A program made the position numbers and the translations under genes. DNA of 64,000 bases from Thermoleophilia bacterium (lineage in GTDB: Bacteria > Actinomycetota > Thermoleophilia > RBG-16-64-13), in NCBI GenBank assembly GCA_027493445.1, contig JAOSKU010000001.1, positions 1,639,314 through 1,703,313 of the forward strand. The letters are read 5' to 3'. The notes under the pieces were generated by a model, which saw nothing but the letters and a program-made list of their open reading frames with translations, ran no database searches and was not told where the DNA came from. How positions within the stretch are numbered: position 1 is the stretch's first letter; the number at the start of each line of letters is the position of its first letter. Positions 45,846 through 54,660 of the stretch are shown piece after piece.

Positions 45846-46846
45846 GACCTCCTCCTCCGGCGGCCGGGCAGCATCCTGCTGGGCGGCTTGACTTCCTCCA
45901 CCCGCAGGCGCTCTCCCGTGTGGCGCAGAAATACGTCGTCGAGAGTGGGCTCGGCCAGCTCCAGCCGGGCCACGGGCACCTGGGCGGCGTCGAGCGCGCG
46001 TACCAGGCCGGCGAGCTGCGACGCTCCATCCTGCAGCACCACGGTGACCGCGCTGTCGTGGGTGGTCACGTCCTGGCAGCCGGGCACGGCGGCCAGCACC
46101 GCGTGCGTGCGCTCCAGGGCGCCGTCGGCGGCTTCGCTCGACACGGTCACCGTGACCATGTCGCCTCCCAGGCCGGCCTTGAGCGCCGCCGGCGCGCCCT
46201 CCACCCTGAGCTGGCCGTGGTCGATGATGGCCAGCCGGCCGCACAGCACATCGGCCTCCTCCAAGTACTGGGTGGTGAGGAAGATTGTCACCCCCGATTC
46301 GTTCAGCTCCCGGAGGTAGCTCCACAAGGCCCGCCGGTTCTGCGGATCGAGGCCGGTGGTGGGCTCGTCGAGGAAGAGCAGACGAGGGTGATGCACCAGG
46401 GCCTGGGCCAGGTCGAGGCGCTTGCGCATCCCCCCGGAGAAGGTGCCCGCCCGCCGGTTGGCGGCGTCGGCCAGGTCGATGACCTCCAGAAGTTCGGCGG
46501 CCTTCTCGGCCGCCTGGCGGGTGCTCAGGCCATAGAGGCGGCCCTGCAAGATGAGGTTCTCGCGGGCCGTCAGGTCGTCGTCCACGCCCACCGCCTGGGC
46601 GGCGTAGCCGATGCGGCGGCGAACCTCCTCCGGGCGCTGGGTCACGTCGATGCCGTCCACCGCGATCCGGCCCGAGGTGGGGGCGAGCAAGGTCACGCCC
46701 ATACGGATGGTGGTGGTCTTGCCCGCTCCGTTGGGTCCCAGGAAGCCGAAGATCTCCCCCTCCTCGACCGTGAAGCTGACGCGGTCGACCGCTTTCACGC
46801 CGCCGGGATAGATCTTGACCAGATCCTGGGCCTCGAGGATCGCCAT
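45842..46846 (-). CDS. ABC transporter ATP-binding protein (DrrA-like)
   Basis: A 334-residue DrrA-family ATPase. Walker A is LGPNGAGKTT, the signature is TFSGGMRKRLDLA, Walker B is LLFLDEPTTGLDP. The C-terminal extension (~100 residues) carries a DrrA-type regulatory region ending with EPTLDDVFLRHTGE. It powers the coupled permease. GGAGGG lies before the ATG at 46846. The gene follows the UbiE-like gene by 74 bases on the same strand. Confidence 0.93.
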   Translation of the reverse strand: MAILEAQDLVKIYPGGVKAVDRVSFTVEEGEIFGFLGPNGAGKTTTIRMGVTLLAPTSGRIAVDGIDVTQRPEEVRRRIGYAAQAVGVDDDLTARENLILQGRLYGLSTRQAAEKAAELLEVIDLADAANRRAGTFSGGMRKRLDLAQALVHHPRLLFLDEPTTGLDPQNRRALWSYLRELNESGVTIFLTTQYLEEADVLCGRLAIIDHGQLRVEGAPAALKAGLGGDMVTVTVSSEAADGALERTHAVLAAVPGCQDVTTHDSAVTVVLQDGASQLAGLVRALDAAQVPVARLELAEPTLDDVFLRHTGERLRVEEVKPPSRMLPGRRRRRS

Positions 46847-46920
46847 GTGGGTCCCTCCGTGGGTTGACCGATGCGGCCGGGCCGCGATGACATGATACCG
46901 GTTCCGAAGACGAGCGGAAC

Positions 46921-47739
46921 TCAACCCCGAATCGGGGCGCCCATCCCCTCCCGTCCGCTGGTCGCCGGCGTGGCCACGATCGTCGTCACGAGCCCACCCA
47001 GGCGGCTCCGCTGGGCGACGACCCGGAATCCGGACCGCTCCAGCGCTGCCGAAAGGGCGTCCGCATCCAGGAAGGCCGCACTCGAGACGTGCAGGTAGTC
47101 GTGAAGCTCGCAGTCGCCCGCAAGCCGGGCGCCCAGAGCGGGTACCACCTTTCGGAAGTAGAGGTGGGCCGGCAAAGCCCAACCTCGACCTGCGGGCCGG
47201 GTGAACTCGAGCAACGCCAGCCGTCCCCCGGGGCGGAGAAACGAGCGCAGCCGGGCCAGGGCGGCGGGCACGTCGGGCACGTAGCGCAGTCCCCAGCCGA
47301 GCAGCACCACGTCGAAGATTCCGAGGTCCATGTCCTGGCGGAGGATATCTCCGGGCACGTAGGCAATGCGCGGACGGTCCGCGACCAGCGCGGGAAGCCG
47401 AAGGCTCACGCGCCGGCAGGCCTCGTGCAGCATGACCGGGCTGAGGTCTACCAACACGAGCCCGCCTCCGTGCCCCAGGTAGGGAAGCGCCCTCTCGCCC
47501 AGGCCCCCCGGGCCGCTGAACGCGTCGAGGACCCTGTCGGATGGCCGGGGAGCAGCCAGGGCCACCGTCTCCTTGCGCCAGCGGGCCACCTGCCCCACAC
47601 TGGTCAGCACGTTCACCCGGTCGTAGAAGCGCGCGCTGCGGCTGAAGAGGTCGCGCAGGTAGGAGGGGTCGCGGGGCGTGCGCACTCCCGCCGGACGGTC
47701 GCGGCTCCCATACGGCTGCGCGCCGCCGCGGGGTCTCAC
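46921..47739 (-). CDS. UbiE/MenG-like SAM-dependent methyltransferase
   Basis: A 272-residue class I methyltransferase with the UbiE/COQ5 layout: LFSRSARFYDRVNVLTSVGQ, motif I VLDAFSGPGGLGERALP, LGWGLRYVPDVPAAL (motif II) and RPGGRLALLEFTRP (motif III). UbiE-type enzymes C-methylate quinone rings. The GTG start overlaps the stop of the UbiA-type gene (GTGA), so prenylation and methylation of the same ring are likely coupled. Confidence 0.85.
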   Translation of the reverse strand: MRPRGGAQPYGSRDRPAGVRTPRDPSYLRDLFSRSARFYDRVNVLTSVGQVARWRKETVALAAPRPSDRVLDAFSGPGGLGERALPYLGHGGGLVLVDLSPVMLHEACRRVSLRLPALVADRPRIAYVPGDILRQDMDLGIFDVVLLGWGLRYVPDVPAALARLRSFLRPGGRLALLEFTRPAGRGWALPAHLYFRKVVPALGARLAGDCELHDYLHVSSAAFLDADALSAALERSGFRVVAQRSRLGGLVTTIVATPATSGREGMGAPIRG

Positions 47740-48665
47740 GTCCCGCTCCGCAGAGCGAAGAAGATGGTGGCCACGGCGAACGCCAGCGGCGGAAACAGAC
47801 TCGCCCGGTCGAAGTACGCCTGGGCCACGGACTCCTCGGGGCGCCGCAGCAGGCCCACCGCAGGCAACGTCATCGCCCAGGCTGCTACCGTCACCAGAAG
47901 CGAGCGGAGCAGCCACCCGGCCGGCTGCGCCGCCGCTACCGGCAGGATGGCGACCGCGCCGGCGAAGCAGGCGCGCGCCGACCAGCGGGGCCCGCCGGCG
48001 GTGGCAAGCGTGCGGATCCCGAGAGGCGCGTCGAGGGAGAGGTCGGCCAGGTCGTTGGACAGGTTCCGTCCGAAGATCTCCCAGGTGGCGAGCAGAAAGA
48101 AGAAAAGAAGCGCTCCGCCGTCGAGGTCGCGGACGGCGTACCAGCCTGCCGTGCCGCCCAGGCCAATGAGCACTCCGGCCGGCACGGTCTTCAGCCAGGT
48201 GGTGCGCTTGAGTGCGCAGTAGAGCACCTCGAGGGCCGCACAGGCCAGGAAGATCAGGGCGCAGCCGGGCCGGAGAGCATAGGCCGCTCCGAAAGCCACG
48301 ACGCCCAGGCCGGCGATCCAGACGACGGCGACGCGTTCAGAAAGAAGACCGCGCGCGAGGGGGCGCGTGCGGAGCGGCGCGACGGATCCGTCACTGCCCG
48401 CCGAGGAGCCGGGCACCGAGAGACGGGCGGCCTCCCGGTCCACGTCCACATCCAGGAGGTCGTTCGCTGCGTAGACGCAGAGCATGCCGGCGGTAGCGGC
48501 GACCAGACCCAGGCCCACGGTACGCAGGTCTGGAAACCCCCCGGCGGCGAGGAGCGCTCCGAGCGCCGGTTGAGCCACCGAGAGCAGCGCCCGCCGGCCG
48601 TGCGAAAGACCGTAGAGGGCAGCCGCCGTCCCCCGAAGGGTGCTTATTCTGGCGAGCGTTTCCAC
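47736..48665 (-). CDS. UbiA-family prenyltransferase
   Basis: A 309-residue integral membrane prenyltransferase with about eight helices. Both Asp-rich motifs are present: AANDLLDVDVDRE (NDxxDxxxD) and NLSNDLADLSLD. It attaches a prenyl chain to an acceptor such as a quinone ring. The chosen GTG (48665) has GGAGGTGTC upstream. With the coupled UbiE-like methyltransferase it forms a minimal quinone-tailoring pair, outside a complete menaquinone cluster; the actual acceptor is uncertain. Confidence 0.9.
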   Translation of the reverse strand: METLARISTLRGTAAALYGLSHGRRALLSVAQPALGALLAAGGFPDLRTVGLGLVAATAGMLCVYAANDLLDVDVDREAARLSVPGSSAGSDGSVAPLRTRPLARGLLSERVAVVWIAGLGVVAFGAAYALRPGCALIFLACAALEVLYCALKRTTWLKTVPAGVLIGLGGTAGWYAVRDLDGGALLFFFLLATWEIFGRNLSNDLADLSLDAPLGIRTLATAGGPRWSARACFAGAVAILPVAAAQPAGWLLRSLLVTVAAWAMTLPAVGLLRRPEESVAQAYFDRASLFPPLAFAVATIFFALRSGT

Positions 48666-48747
48666 GACACCTCCACGAACGATCCACGCGACGGCGCACG
48701 TGACGGCAAGCTCGGAAGGTTCTCCTACGAGGAAGGGGCGCGAGCCC

Positions 48748-49874
48748 TCAGCCAAGGGCCGTCTTGAGCCGCCGGAGTGCCTCCTCGAGCAGGCTGCGCG
48801 GGCAGCCGAAGTTGAGCCTCAGGTACCCATCTCCATCGAAAAGCCTTCCGTCGGACAAGCCCACTCCGGCCCGCTCGCATGCCTTGGCCGGATCCTCGAG
48901 ACCCCGGGGGCGGACGTCGAGCCAGGCCAGGTAGGTGGCCTCCACGTGAGTCATGGTGACGCCGGGTAGATCGCTGCCCACGAAGGTCTCCACCAGGTCG
49001 CGGTTGCCGCGCAGGTACTTGAGGAGCTCCGCCAGCCAGGTTCCCCCTCCCGGTACGCCGCCTCGGCGGCCGCGACCGAGAAGCAGCCCGGCAAGGAAAA
49101 GAGGCCCCGGGCCTCGCGGCTGAACCTCCGCCTGAGATCTAGGTCGGCGATGATGGCGAAGGCGAAGTTCAAACCCGGCAGGTTGAAGGCCTTGCTGGGC
49201 GACATGAGCGTGACGGTGATGCGGCCGGCGGCCTCGGAGGTCAGCGCGGCGGGAACGTGCTCCACCGGGTCGAGTAGCAGGTCGCAATGAATCTCGTCGG
49301 AGCAGAGCACAAGGTCGTGCCGGTGGCAGAAATCGACCACGGCCGCGACCTCCTCCCTCTCCCAGGCCCGGCCCAAAGGATTATGGGGGTGGCAGTAGAG
49401 GAACACCCTGGTCTGCGGCGTGACCGCCGCCTCCATCTCTTCCAGGGGCAGACGCCAGCGGCCGTCCTCCAGAACCGCCGGCACCGCCTGCAGGCGGCGG
49501 TCCTGGAATAGAGGCGCCTCGAGGAAAGGCGGATAAACCGGCGTCACGGTCATGACGGCTTGGTCGGGCCCCGAGTAGGCCCGGCAGACCAGGTTGAGCG
49601 CGGGCACGACCCCCGGCAGGAAGACCAGCCAGTCTGGGTCCACCCGCCAGCCGTACCGGCTGAGCAAGAAGCCGCGGATGGCTTGGAGCAGCGACTCGGG
49701 TACGCGAGCGTAGCCGTAAACGCCGTGCTCGGCGAAGGCCTGGGCGGCCTCGACCACCGGAGGAGCCACGGCGAAGTCCATGTCGGCCACCCAGAGGGGG
49801 AGGACGTCCTGGCCGTAGAAGCTCCACTTGAGGCTGGCCGTGCCCGTGCGGTCCACGAGCCTGTCGAAGTCCAT
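48748..49874 (-). CDS. PatB/MalY-type aminotransferase/C-S lyase (frameshift in sequence)
   Basis: A fold-type I PLP enzyme of ~375 residues when joined. It starts MDFDRLVDRTGTASLKW, has LPLWVADMDFAVAPP, CHPHNPLGRAWEREE, CSDEIHCDLLL and the PLP-lysine motif SPSKAFNLPGLN. PatB/MalY proteins cleave cystathionine or other C-S bonds. The frame breaks at the CCCCC run 49043-49047; one added base gives AAYREGGTWLAELLKYL. The ATG at 49874 best fits AGGAAGG at 9 bases; two earlier ATGs add three residues. Confidence 0.87.
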
Positions 49875-49938
49875 CGGCATCATCCTTCCTGAACGTCGCG
49901 CACCCGGCAGCGGGCGGCCGGGCCGCCCGCGCCGTCGC

Positions 49939-51386
49939 CTACCTCTCCGCAGCCCGGTCTCCGGCGGCCGTCACGTCGACGCCTTCGGTCACGGCGATGC
50001 CTCGGTCGCGCAGTCGCCCCCGCGCCAGAGAGGCCAGGACCCCGACGATGCAGAGGGCCGTGAAGATCACGAAGGCAACCCGCACGGCGGTCACAAACTC
50101 CGCGTGGACCGCCGGAGTCACTCGGGCGGACCCGAGTATGACGGCAAAGAGCAACATAGCGATGGCCATGCTCAGCATCTGTCCCATGAGTCGCATCGTC
50201 CCCAGAGTGGCCGAAGCCACGCCCAAGTAGCGTGCCTCCACGCTGCTCATGATCGTGTTGGTGTTGGGCGAGGAGAAGAGCGCGAAGCCGAAGCCGAGCA
50301 GGCCTAAGATCAGGAGGATGAACACCACTGAGGTACCGTCCCCGAGCCAAGCGAAGAAAAAGAGCCCCACGGCGGTCAGCCCCATCCCGGTCGATGCGAC
50401 CACCCGGGGCTCCACCCTGTCGGAGAGGCGGCCGGCGAACGGCGAGAAGAGCGCCTGGACGGCCGGCTGGGCCACCAGGATGAACCCGGCGGTCTCCACC
50501 GTGAACCCCTTGATGTACTGCAGGTAAAGGCTCAGCAAGAAGCCGACCGCGAAGGTCGCGCTGTAGCTGATGACCGCCGCCAGGTTGGAGAAGGCAAAGA
50601 CCCGGTTCCTGCGAAACAGATCCATGTTCAGCACGGGATCCGCGGCACGGAGCTCCCACCAGACAAAGGCGGCCAGACCGGCGAGGCCGGCGACCACGAG
50701 CACGGCTCCCACAGCCCTGGGCAGCGTGGAAACGCCGGCCATCACCGCGACGAGCGCCAGCGCGTAGATGACAGACCCGAGCAGATCGAAGCGGGCCGTC
50801 CGAGGCACCACCCACTCATCGGGGATCCGCATGATGACCAGAACGATCACCGCCACGCCCAGGACGGCGGGAACGGCGAACACGCTCCGCCAGCCCAGCG
50901 AAGCCGTGAGAAAGCCTCCCACAACCGGCCCCAGTGACAGGCCGACGTAGACTGCGGCCACGTTGATGCCCAGTGCCTTCCCCCGCTCTCCAGGGGGAAG
51001 ACGGAGGTCACGATGGCCGCCGCAGTGCCGAAGATCATGGCTCCGCCGACCCCCTGCAGCACCCGCGACACAACAAGCCACCCGACCGTCGGCGCGAGGG
51101 ACGACAGAATGGAGGAGCCGCTCAGAATCGCCATGCCGTACAGGTAGATCTTCTTGCGCCCGTGAGTGTCCGCGATCTTGCCCAGAGGGATGAGCAGCGC
51201 ACCGGTGGTCAGGAGGTAGGCCGTGGCCAGCCAACCGAGCGCCACCGCGCTCAGATGGAACTCCTGCCCGATGGTGGGCAGCGCCACGTTCAGCGAGGAG
51301 ATCACGAAGGGGGTGAGGAAGGAGCCAAGCATCGTGGCCGCCAGGACCGCGTTGCGATGGTTCTCTCCGGTTGGGTTGCTCATCAT
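49939..51386 (-). CDS. MFS transporter, DHA2 (EmrB/QacA) type (frameshift in sequence)
   Basis: A 14-helix drug:proton antiporter of ~482 residues when joined. Motifs: LNVALPTIGQEFHLS (helix 1, motif D1), IPLGKIADTHGRKKIYL (motif A), VLQGVGGAMI (motif B), LGPVVGGFLTASLGWRSVF (motif C). The frame breaks between helices 4 and 5 at the GGGGG run 50993-50997; one added base gives FPPGERGKALGI, the conserved loop of the family. It exports a toxic compound. It ends 65 bases before the PatB gene on the same strand. Confidence 0.9.
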
Positions 51387-51455
51387 CCCATAGTAGACGA
51401 ATTCGGGCGCTTTGGTCAGCGGGACTCCGGCGCCCGCGTACCCTACACTAGGGCC

Positions 51456-52387
51456 ATGGACAGATTCATCGATCGTTCATTCCACGAACCCGCCTACCTC
51501 AGCCTGGTGACCCGGGGCGAGCTGGCGGCGCGCGCCCGGGCCGCCGCCCAGCGACTGACCGCCTGCGACCTCTGCCCCCACCGCTGCCTGGTGGATCGCA
51601 CCGCCGGGGAGCTCGGCCGCTGCCGCACGGGCCGCCTGGCTCTGGTCGCGAGCGCCGGCCCGCACTTCGGCGAGGAACGGCCGCTTGTGGGCCGGGAAGG
51701 CTCGGGCACCATCTTCTTCGCCGCCTGCAACCTGCGGTGCCTGTTCTGTCAGAACGCCGATATCAGCCACCTCGACCGCGGCCGTCCCCAACCCGCCGAG
51801 GAGCTGGCCCAGATCATGCTCGCTCTGCAGGCGGAAGGCTGCGAGAACATCAACCTGGTCTCGCCCAGCCACGTGGTCGCCCAGATCCTGGAGGCGCTGG
51901 TCATCGCGGTCGACTCCGGTTTGCGCCTCCCCCTGGTCTACAACACCGGAGGCTACGACGCCGTCGACACTCTGCGCCTGCTCGACGGCGTGGTCGACAT
52001 CTACATGCCCGACATGAAGTACGCCGCCGACGACATCGCCCTGCGGCTCTCGGGCGCCGCGGACTACGTAGCCCGCAACCGTGCGGCCGTGAGCGAGATG
52101 CACCGGCAGGTGGGCGATCTCTCGCTGGACGAGAGGGGATCGCTCGGCGGGGACTTCTGGTACGCCATCTGATCCTGCCCGAAGGGCTGGCGGGGACGGA
52201 GGCGGTGGTCCACTTCCTGGCGGAGGAGATCTCCACCGGCACCTACCTGAACATCATGGATCAATACCGCCCTTGCCATCAGGCCTGGGACGTACCCGGG
52301 CTCGATCGGCGGCCGACCGCGCGCGAGTACTCCGAAGCCGTGGCGGCGGCGCGGCGGGCCGGGCTCACCCGTCTCGACCGCCGGTGA
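51456..52387 (+). CDS. Radical SAM protein, pyruvate-formate-lyase-activase-like (AmmeMemoRadiSam-type) (frameshift in sequence)
   Basis: About 310 residues when joined. An N-terminal Cys motif (CDLCPHRCLVDRTAGELGRC) precedes the radical SAM loop CNLRCLFCQN (CxxxCxxC). Later segments are NLVSPSHVVAQIL and VDIYMPDMKYAA. The frame breaks at the GGGG run 52135-52138; one added G gives LDERGIARRGLLVRHLILP and runs on to the family end. It is divergent from the MFS gene with a 69-base gap. The protein it activates is unknown. Confidence 0.88.
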
Positions 52388-52448
52388 GCGCGCCGAGGGC
52401 CGAGGTCACTCCCTGGTCTTGGCCGATTCGGGTTACGATGGAGTCGGC

Positions 52449-52751
52449 GTGTCCGAACCCACTGACATCCCGAAGCCAACCCCGGATCGATGGAAGCCCC
52501 GCGTGCCGGCCGACACGTCACGCGAGGCCATCGAGGTCCGGCTCGCCATCCTGCGGCGCATGACGCTCGCCCAGAAGGCCGCTCAGATCTCCGAGCTCAG
52601 CGAAACGCTGCGCGACACGATGATCGCCGGCGCACGTTTCCGTCACCCTGAGTACACGGCCGCCCAGGCCCGCTGGGCCACGGTTCGCCACCTCCTGGGC
52701 GAGAACCTCTTTGCCGCGGCTTACCCCGATGCGCCTCGACTCGACTTCTGA
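52449..52751 (+). CDS. Small conserved protein paired with a nucleotidyltransferase
   Basis: A 100-residue soluble protein. The C-terminal half (ISELSETLRDTMIAGAR then RHPEYTAAQARWATVRHLLG) is the pattern of a short protein often encoded just before DUF6036-type nucleotidyltransferases. It has an N-terminal Pro/Thr-rich tail. The start is GTG with GGAG upstream; a TTG 30 bases upstream is less likely. 77 bases separate it from the next gene. A toxin-antitoxin-like role of the pair is an inference. Confidence 0.65.
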   Translation: MSEPTDIPKPTPDRWKPRVPADTSREAIEVRLAILRRMTLAQKAAQISELSETLRDTMIAGARFRHPEYTAAQARWATVRHLLGENLFAAAYPDAPRLDF

Positions 52752-52828
52752 ACGCCGTTCCGCCCGACGTGGCCGCCCAGCCGTGCTGGATGGCCCGGCC
52801 GACGGCCCGGCCGAGGGATGAACAGTAG

Positions 52829-53374
52829 ATGACCCAAGTGCGTGTCCTGACGGAGGTCCTCGAGATCCTGGAGAGACTCGGCATCCCTTATATGATCGTG
52901 GGCTCGTTCGCGAGTGGCTTCCATGGAGAGTTCAGGGCAACGCAGGACGCCGACCTGGTCATCGACCCGACCCCCGACCAGCTCCGCGCTTTCCTGACCC
53001 GGGTGAGCGAAGACTTCTACGTCTCCCCAGAGGCAGCGGCGGACGCCCTGGCGCGACGCGGACAGTTCAATCTCGTGCATTTCGAGACTGCGTGGAAGAT
53101 CGACCTCATCATCCGCAAGAAGCGTCCTTTCAGCGAGGTCGAATTCGCGCGCCGGCAAGAGGGATCGCTGGGTGGTCGGCCGGCAGCGGTGAATTCTCCC
53201 GAGGATGTGATCCTGTCCAAACTGGAGTGGGCCCGGGCATCTGGCTCCGAACGGCAGCTCGGCGACGCCGCCGGAGTGGTCGCCGCTTGGGGGGACAGAC
53301 TCGATTGGGACTACCTTGTCCGTTGGGCCGAGGATCTCGAGGTGAGCGATCTGCTGGCGCGGATTCGGCGGTGA
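52829..53374 (+). CDS. Nucleotidyltransferase-fold protein (DUF6036/AbiEii-like)
   Basis: A 181-residue protein of the nucleotidyltransferase fold. The motif GSFASGFHGEFRATQDADLVI contains the G-S loop and the D-x-D metal pair; NLVHFETAWKIDLIIRK provides the third acid. The C-terminal helices (DVILSKLEWARASGSERQLG) are typical of the DUF6036/AbiEii group. It overlaps the next gene's GTG by 4 bases and follows the 100-residue protein. Confidence 0.78.
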   Translation: MTQVRVLTEVLEILERLGIPYMIVGSFASGFHGEFRATQDADLVIDPTPDQLRAFLTRVSEDFYVSPEAAADALARRGQFNLVHFETAWKIDLIIRKKRPFSEVEFARRQEGSLGGRPAAVNSPEDVILSKLEWARASGSERQLGDAAGVVAAWGDRLDWDYLVRWAEDLEVSDLLARIRR

Positions 53375-54570
53375 CCGGCGCCCACTCCAGACTCTACAGC
53401 GTACGAGTCGCGACCGCCCGCGCCCTACTGATCGCCACCGGGGCGAGCTGGCTCTATCAGGCGGTCTCGCTGGGGCTCACGCGTCACCTGCTCACTGCCC
53501 CCTGGCGACGGTTCGCGACGGACCGGGCGAACCCCGGGGCTGTCCCGCCTGTCTCCATGCTCAAGCCAGTGCGCGGGCACGATCACGAAGCCCTCGAGAA
53601 CTTCGCCAGCTTCTTGGCTCAGGACTACGCGGCCCGCTACGAGGTGATCTTTGCGGTCGCCGACCCCGACGACCCGGCAGTCGAGAACGTACGCCGGCTG
53701 CAGGCCCGGGCCCCAGGGGCATCTGTGCGGCTGATCGTGGCTCCGGCTGAGCTTCCGAACCCCAAGGTCGCCCTCCTGCAGGCCGCCGCTGCCGAAGCCC
53801 GGCACGACATCCTGGTGGTGAGCGACTCCGACATGCGGGTCACGCCCGACTATCTGCGCCGCGTGGTGGCTCCCCTGAACGACCCGGCCGTCGGGCTGGT
53901 CACCTGCCCCTACCGAGGCTCCCACCTGACCACGCTGACGGCCCGCCTCGAGGCCCTCTACATGGTGGCGAGCTTCATACCCATGGTGGCCACCGCCCGG
54001 CTGGGCGTAGGGCTCAGCTTCGCCCTGGGATCCACGGCAGCCCTGCGCAAGAGCGACCTCGAGCGCATCGGCGGATTCGCCGCCCTGGGAGACTACCTGG
54101 CCGACGACCACGAGCTCGGCGCCCGCATCGGATCCCAGGGTAAGAGCGTCCACCTGAGCGACTACGTGGTAGAGACCCCCCTCGGTCCGACCACGTTCCC
54201 GGAGCAGTGGCACCGCGAGGTACGCTGGGCCCGCTGCAACTGGGTAAGCCGGCGGCGGGAGTACCTGGCCGCCGCGCTCACCTTCACGACGCCGCTATCA
54301 GTGGCCTACGCAGTCGTGGCGGGTCCCAGGCGGGGGCGCTCCTGGCGGCCGTTCGCGCTCTCATTGGTGGGACGATGGTCGGTCGCCTGGCTCGTGACCG
54401 GATATGCCGGTGACCGCGAAGCCCGGCGCTGGCTCGGGCTGCTACCGCTACGCGACATGCTGAGCGGCCTGATCTGGGCGGCCGCAGCCCTCGGACGGAA
54501 GGTCGAGTGGCGGGGAGAGCGCTACCGGGTGGACGCGAGCGGGCGGCTGCAACCCCTGGGCCGCGACTGA
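53371..54570 (+). CDS. Glycosyltransferase family 21-like (ceramide glucosyltransferase/HpnI type)
   Basis: A 399-residue membrane glycosyltransferase. An N-terminal helix precedes a GT-A domain with VSMLKPVRGHDHEALENF, DILVVSDSDMRV (the DxD-type metal site) and DDHELGARI; the Q/R-x-x-R-W-like motif appears as EVRWARCNW. Two or three helices follow. Family members glucosylate ceramide or transfer N-acetylglucosamine in hopanoid biosynthesis (HpnI). No other hopanoid gene is present. GTG start overlaps the preceding stop. Confidence 0.8.
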   Translation: MTGAHSRLYSVRVATARALLIATGASWLYQAVSLGLTRHLLTAPWRRFATDRANPGAVPPVSMLKPVRGHDHEALENFASFLAQDYAARYEVIFAVADPDDPAVENVRRLQARAPGASVRLIVAPAELPNPKVALLQAAAAEARHDILVVSDSDMRVTPDYLRRVVAPLNDPAVGLVTCPYRGSHLTTLTARLEALYMVASFIPMVATARLGVGLSFALGSTAALRKSDLERIGGFAALGDYLADDHELGARIGSQGKSVHLSDYVVETPLGPTTFPEQWHREVRWARCNWVSRRREYLAAALTFTTPLSVAYAVVAGPRRGRSWRPFALSLVGRWSVAWLVTGYAGDREARRWLGLLPLRDMLSGLIWAAAALGRKVEWRGERYRVDASGRLQPLGRD

Positions 54571-54660
54571 GGTCCTGGCGCGCGAATGCTCCCAGGGCGT
54601 CTTTCTCCGCATCCCCTGGTATCGTACGCACCACTCGAAGCATGACCGTGGACGCGAACG

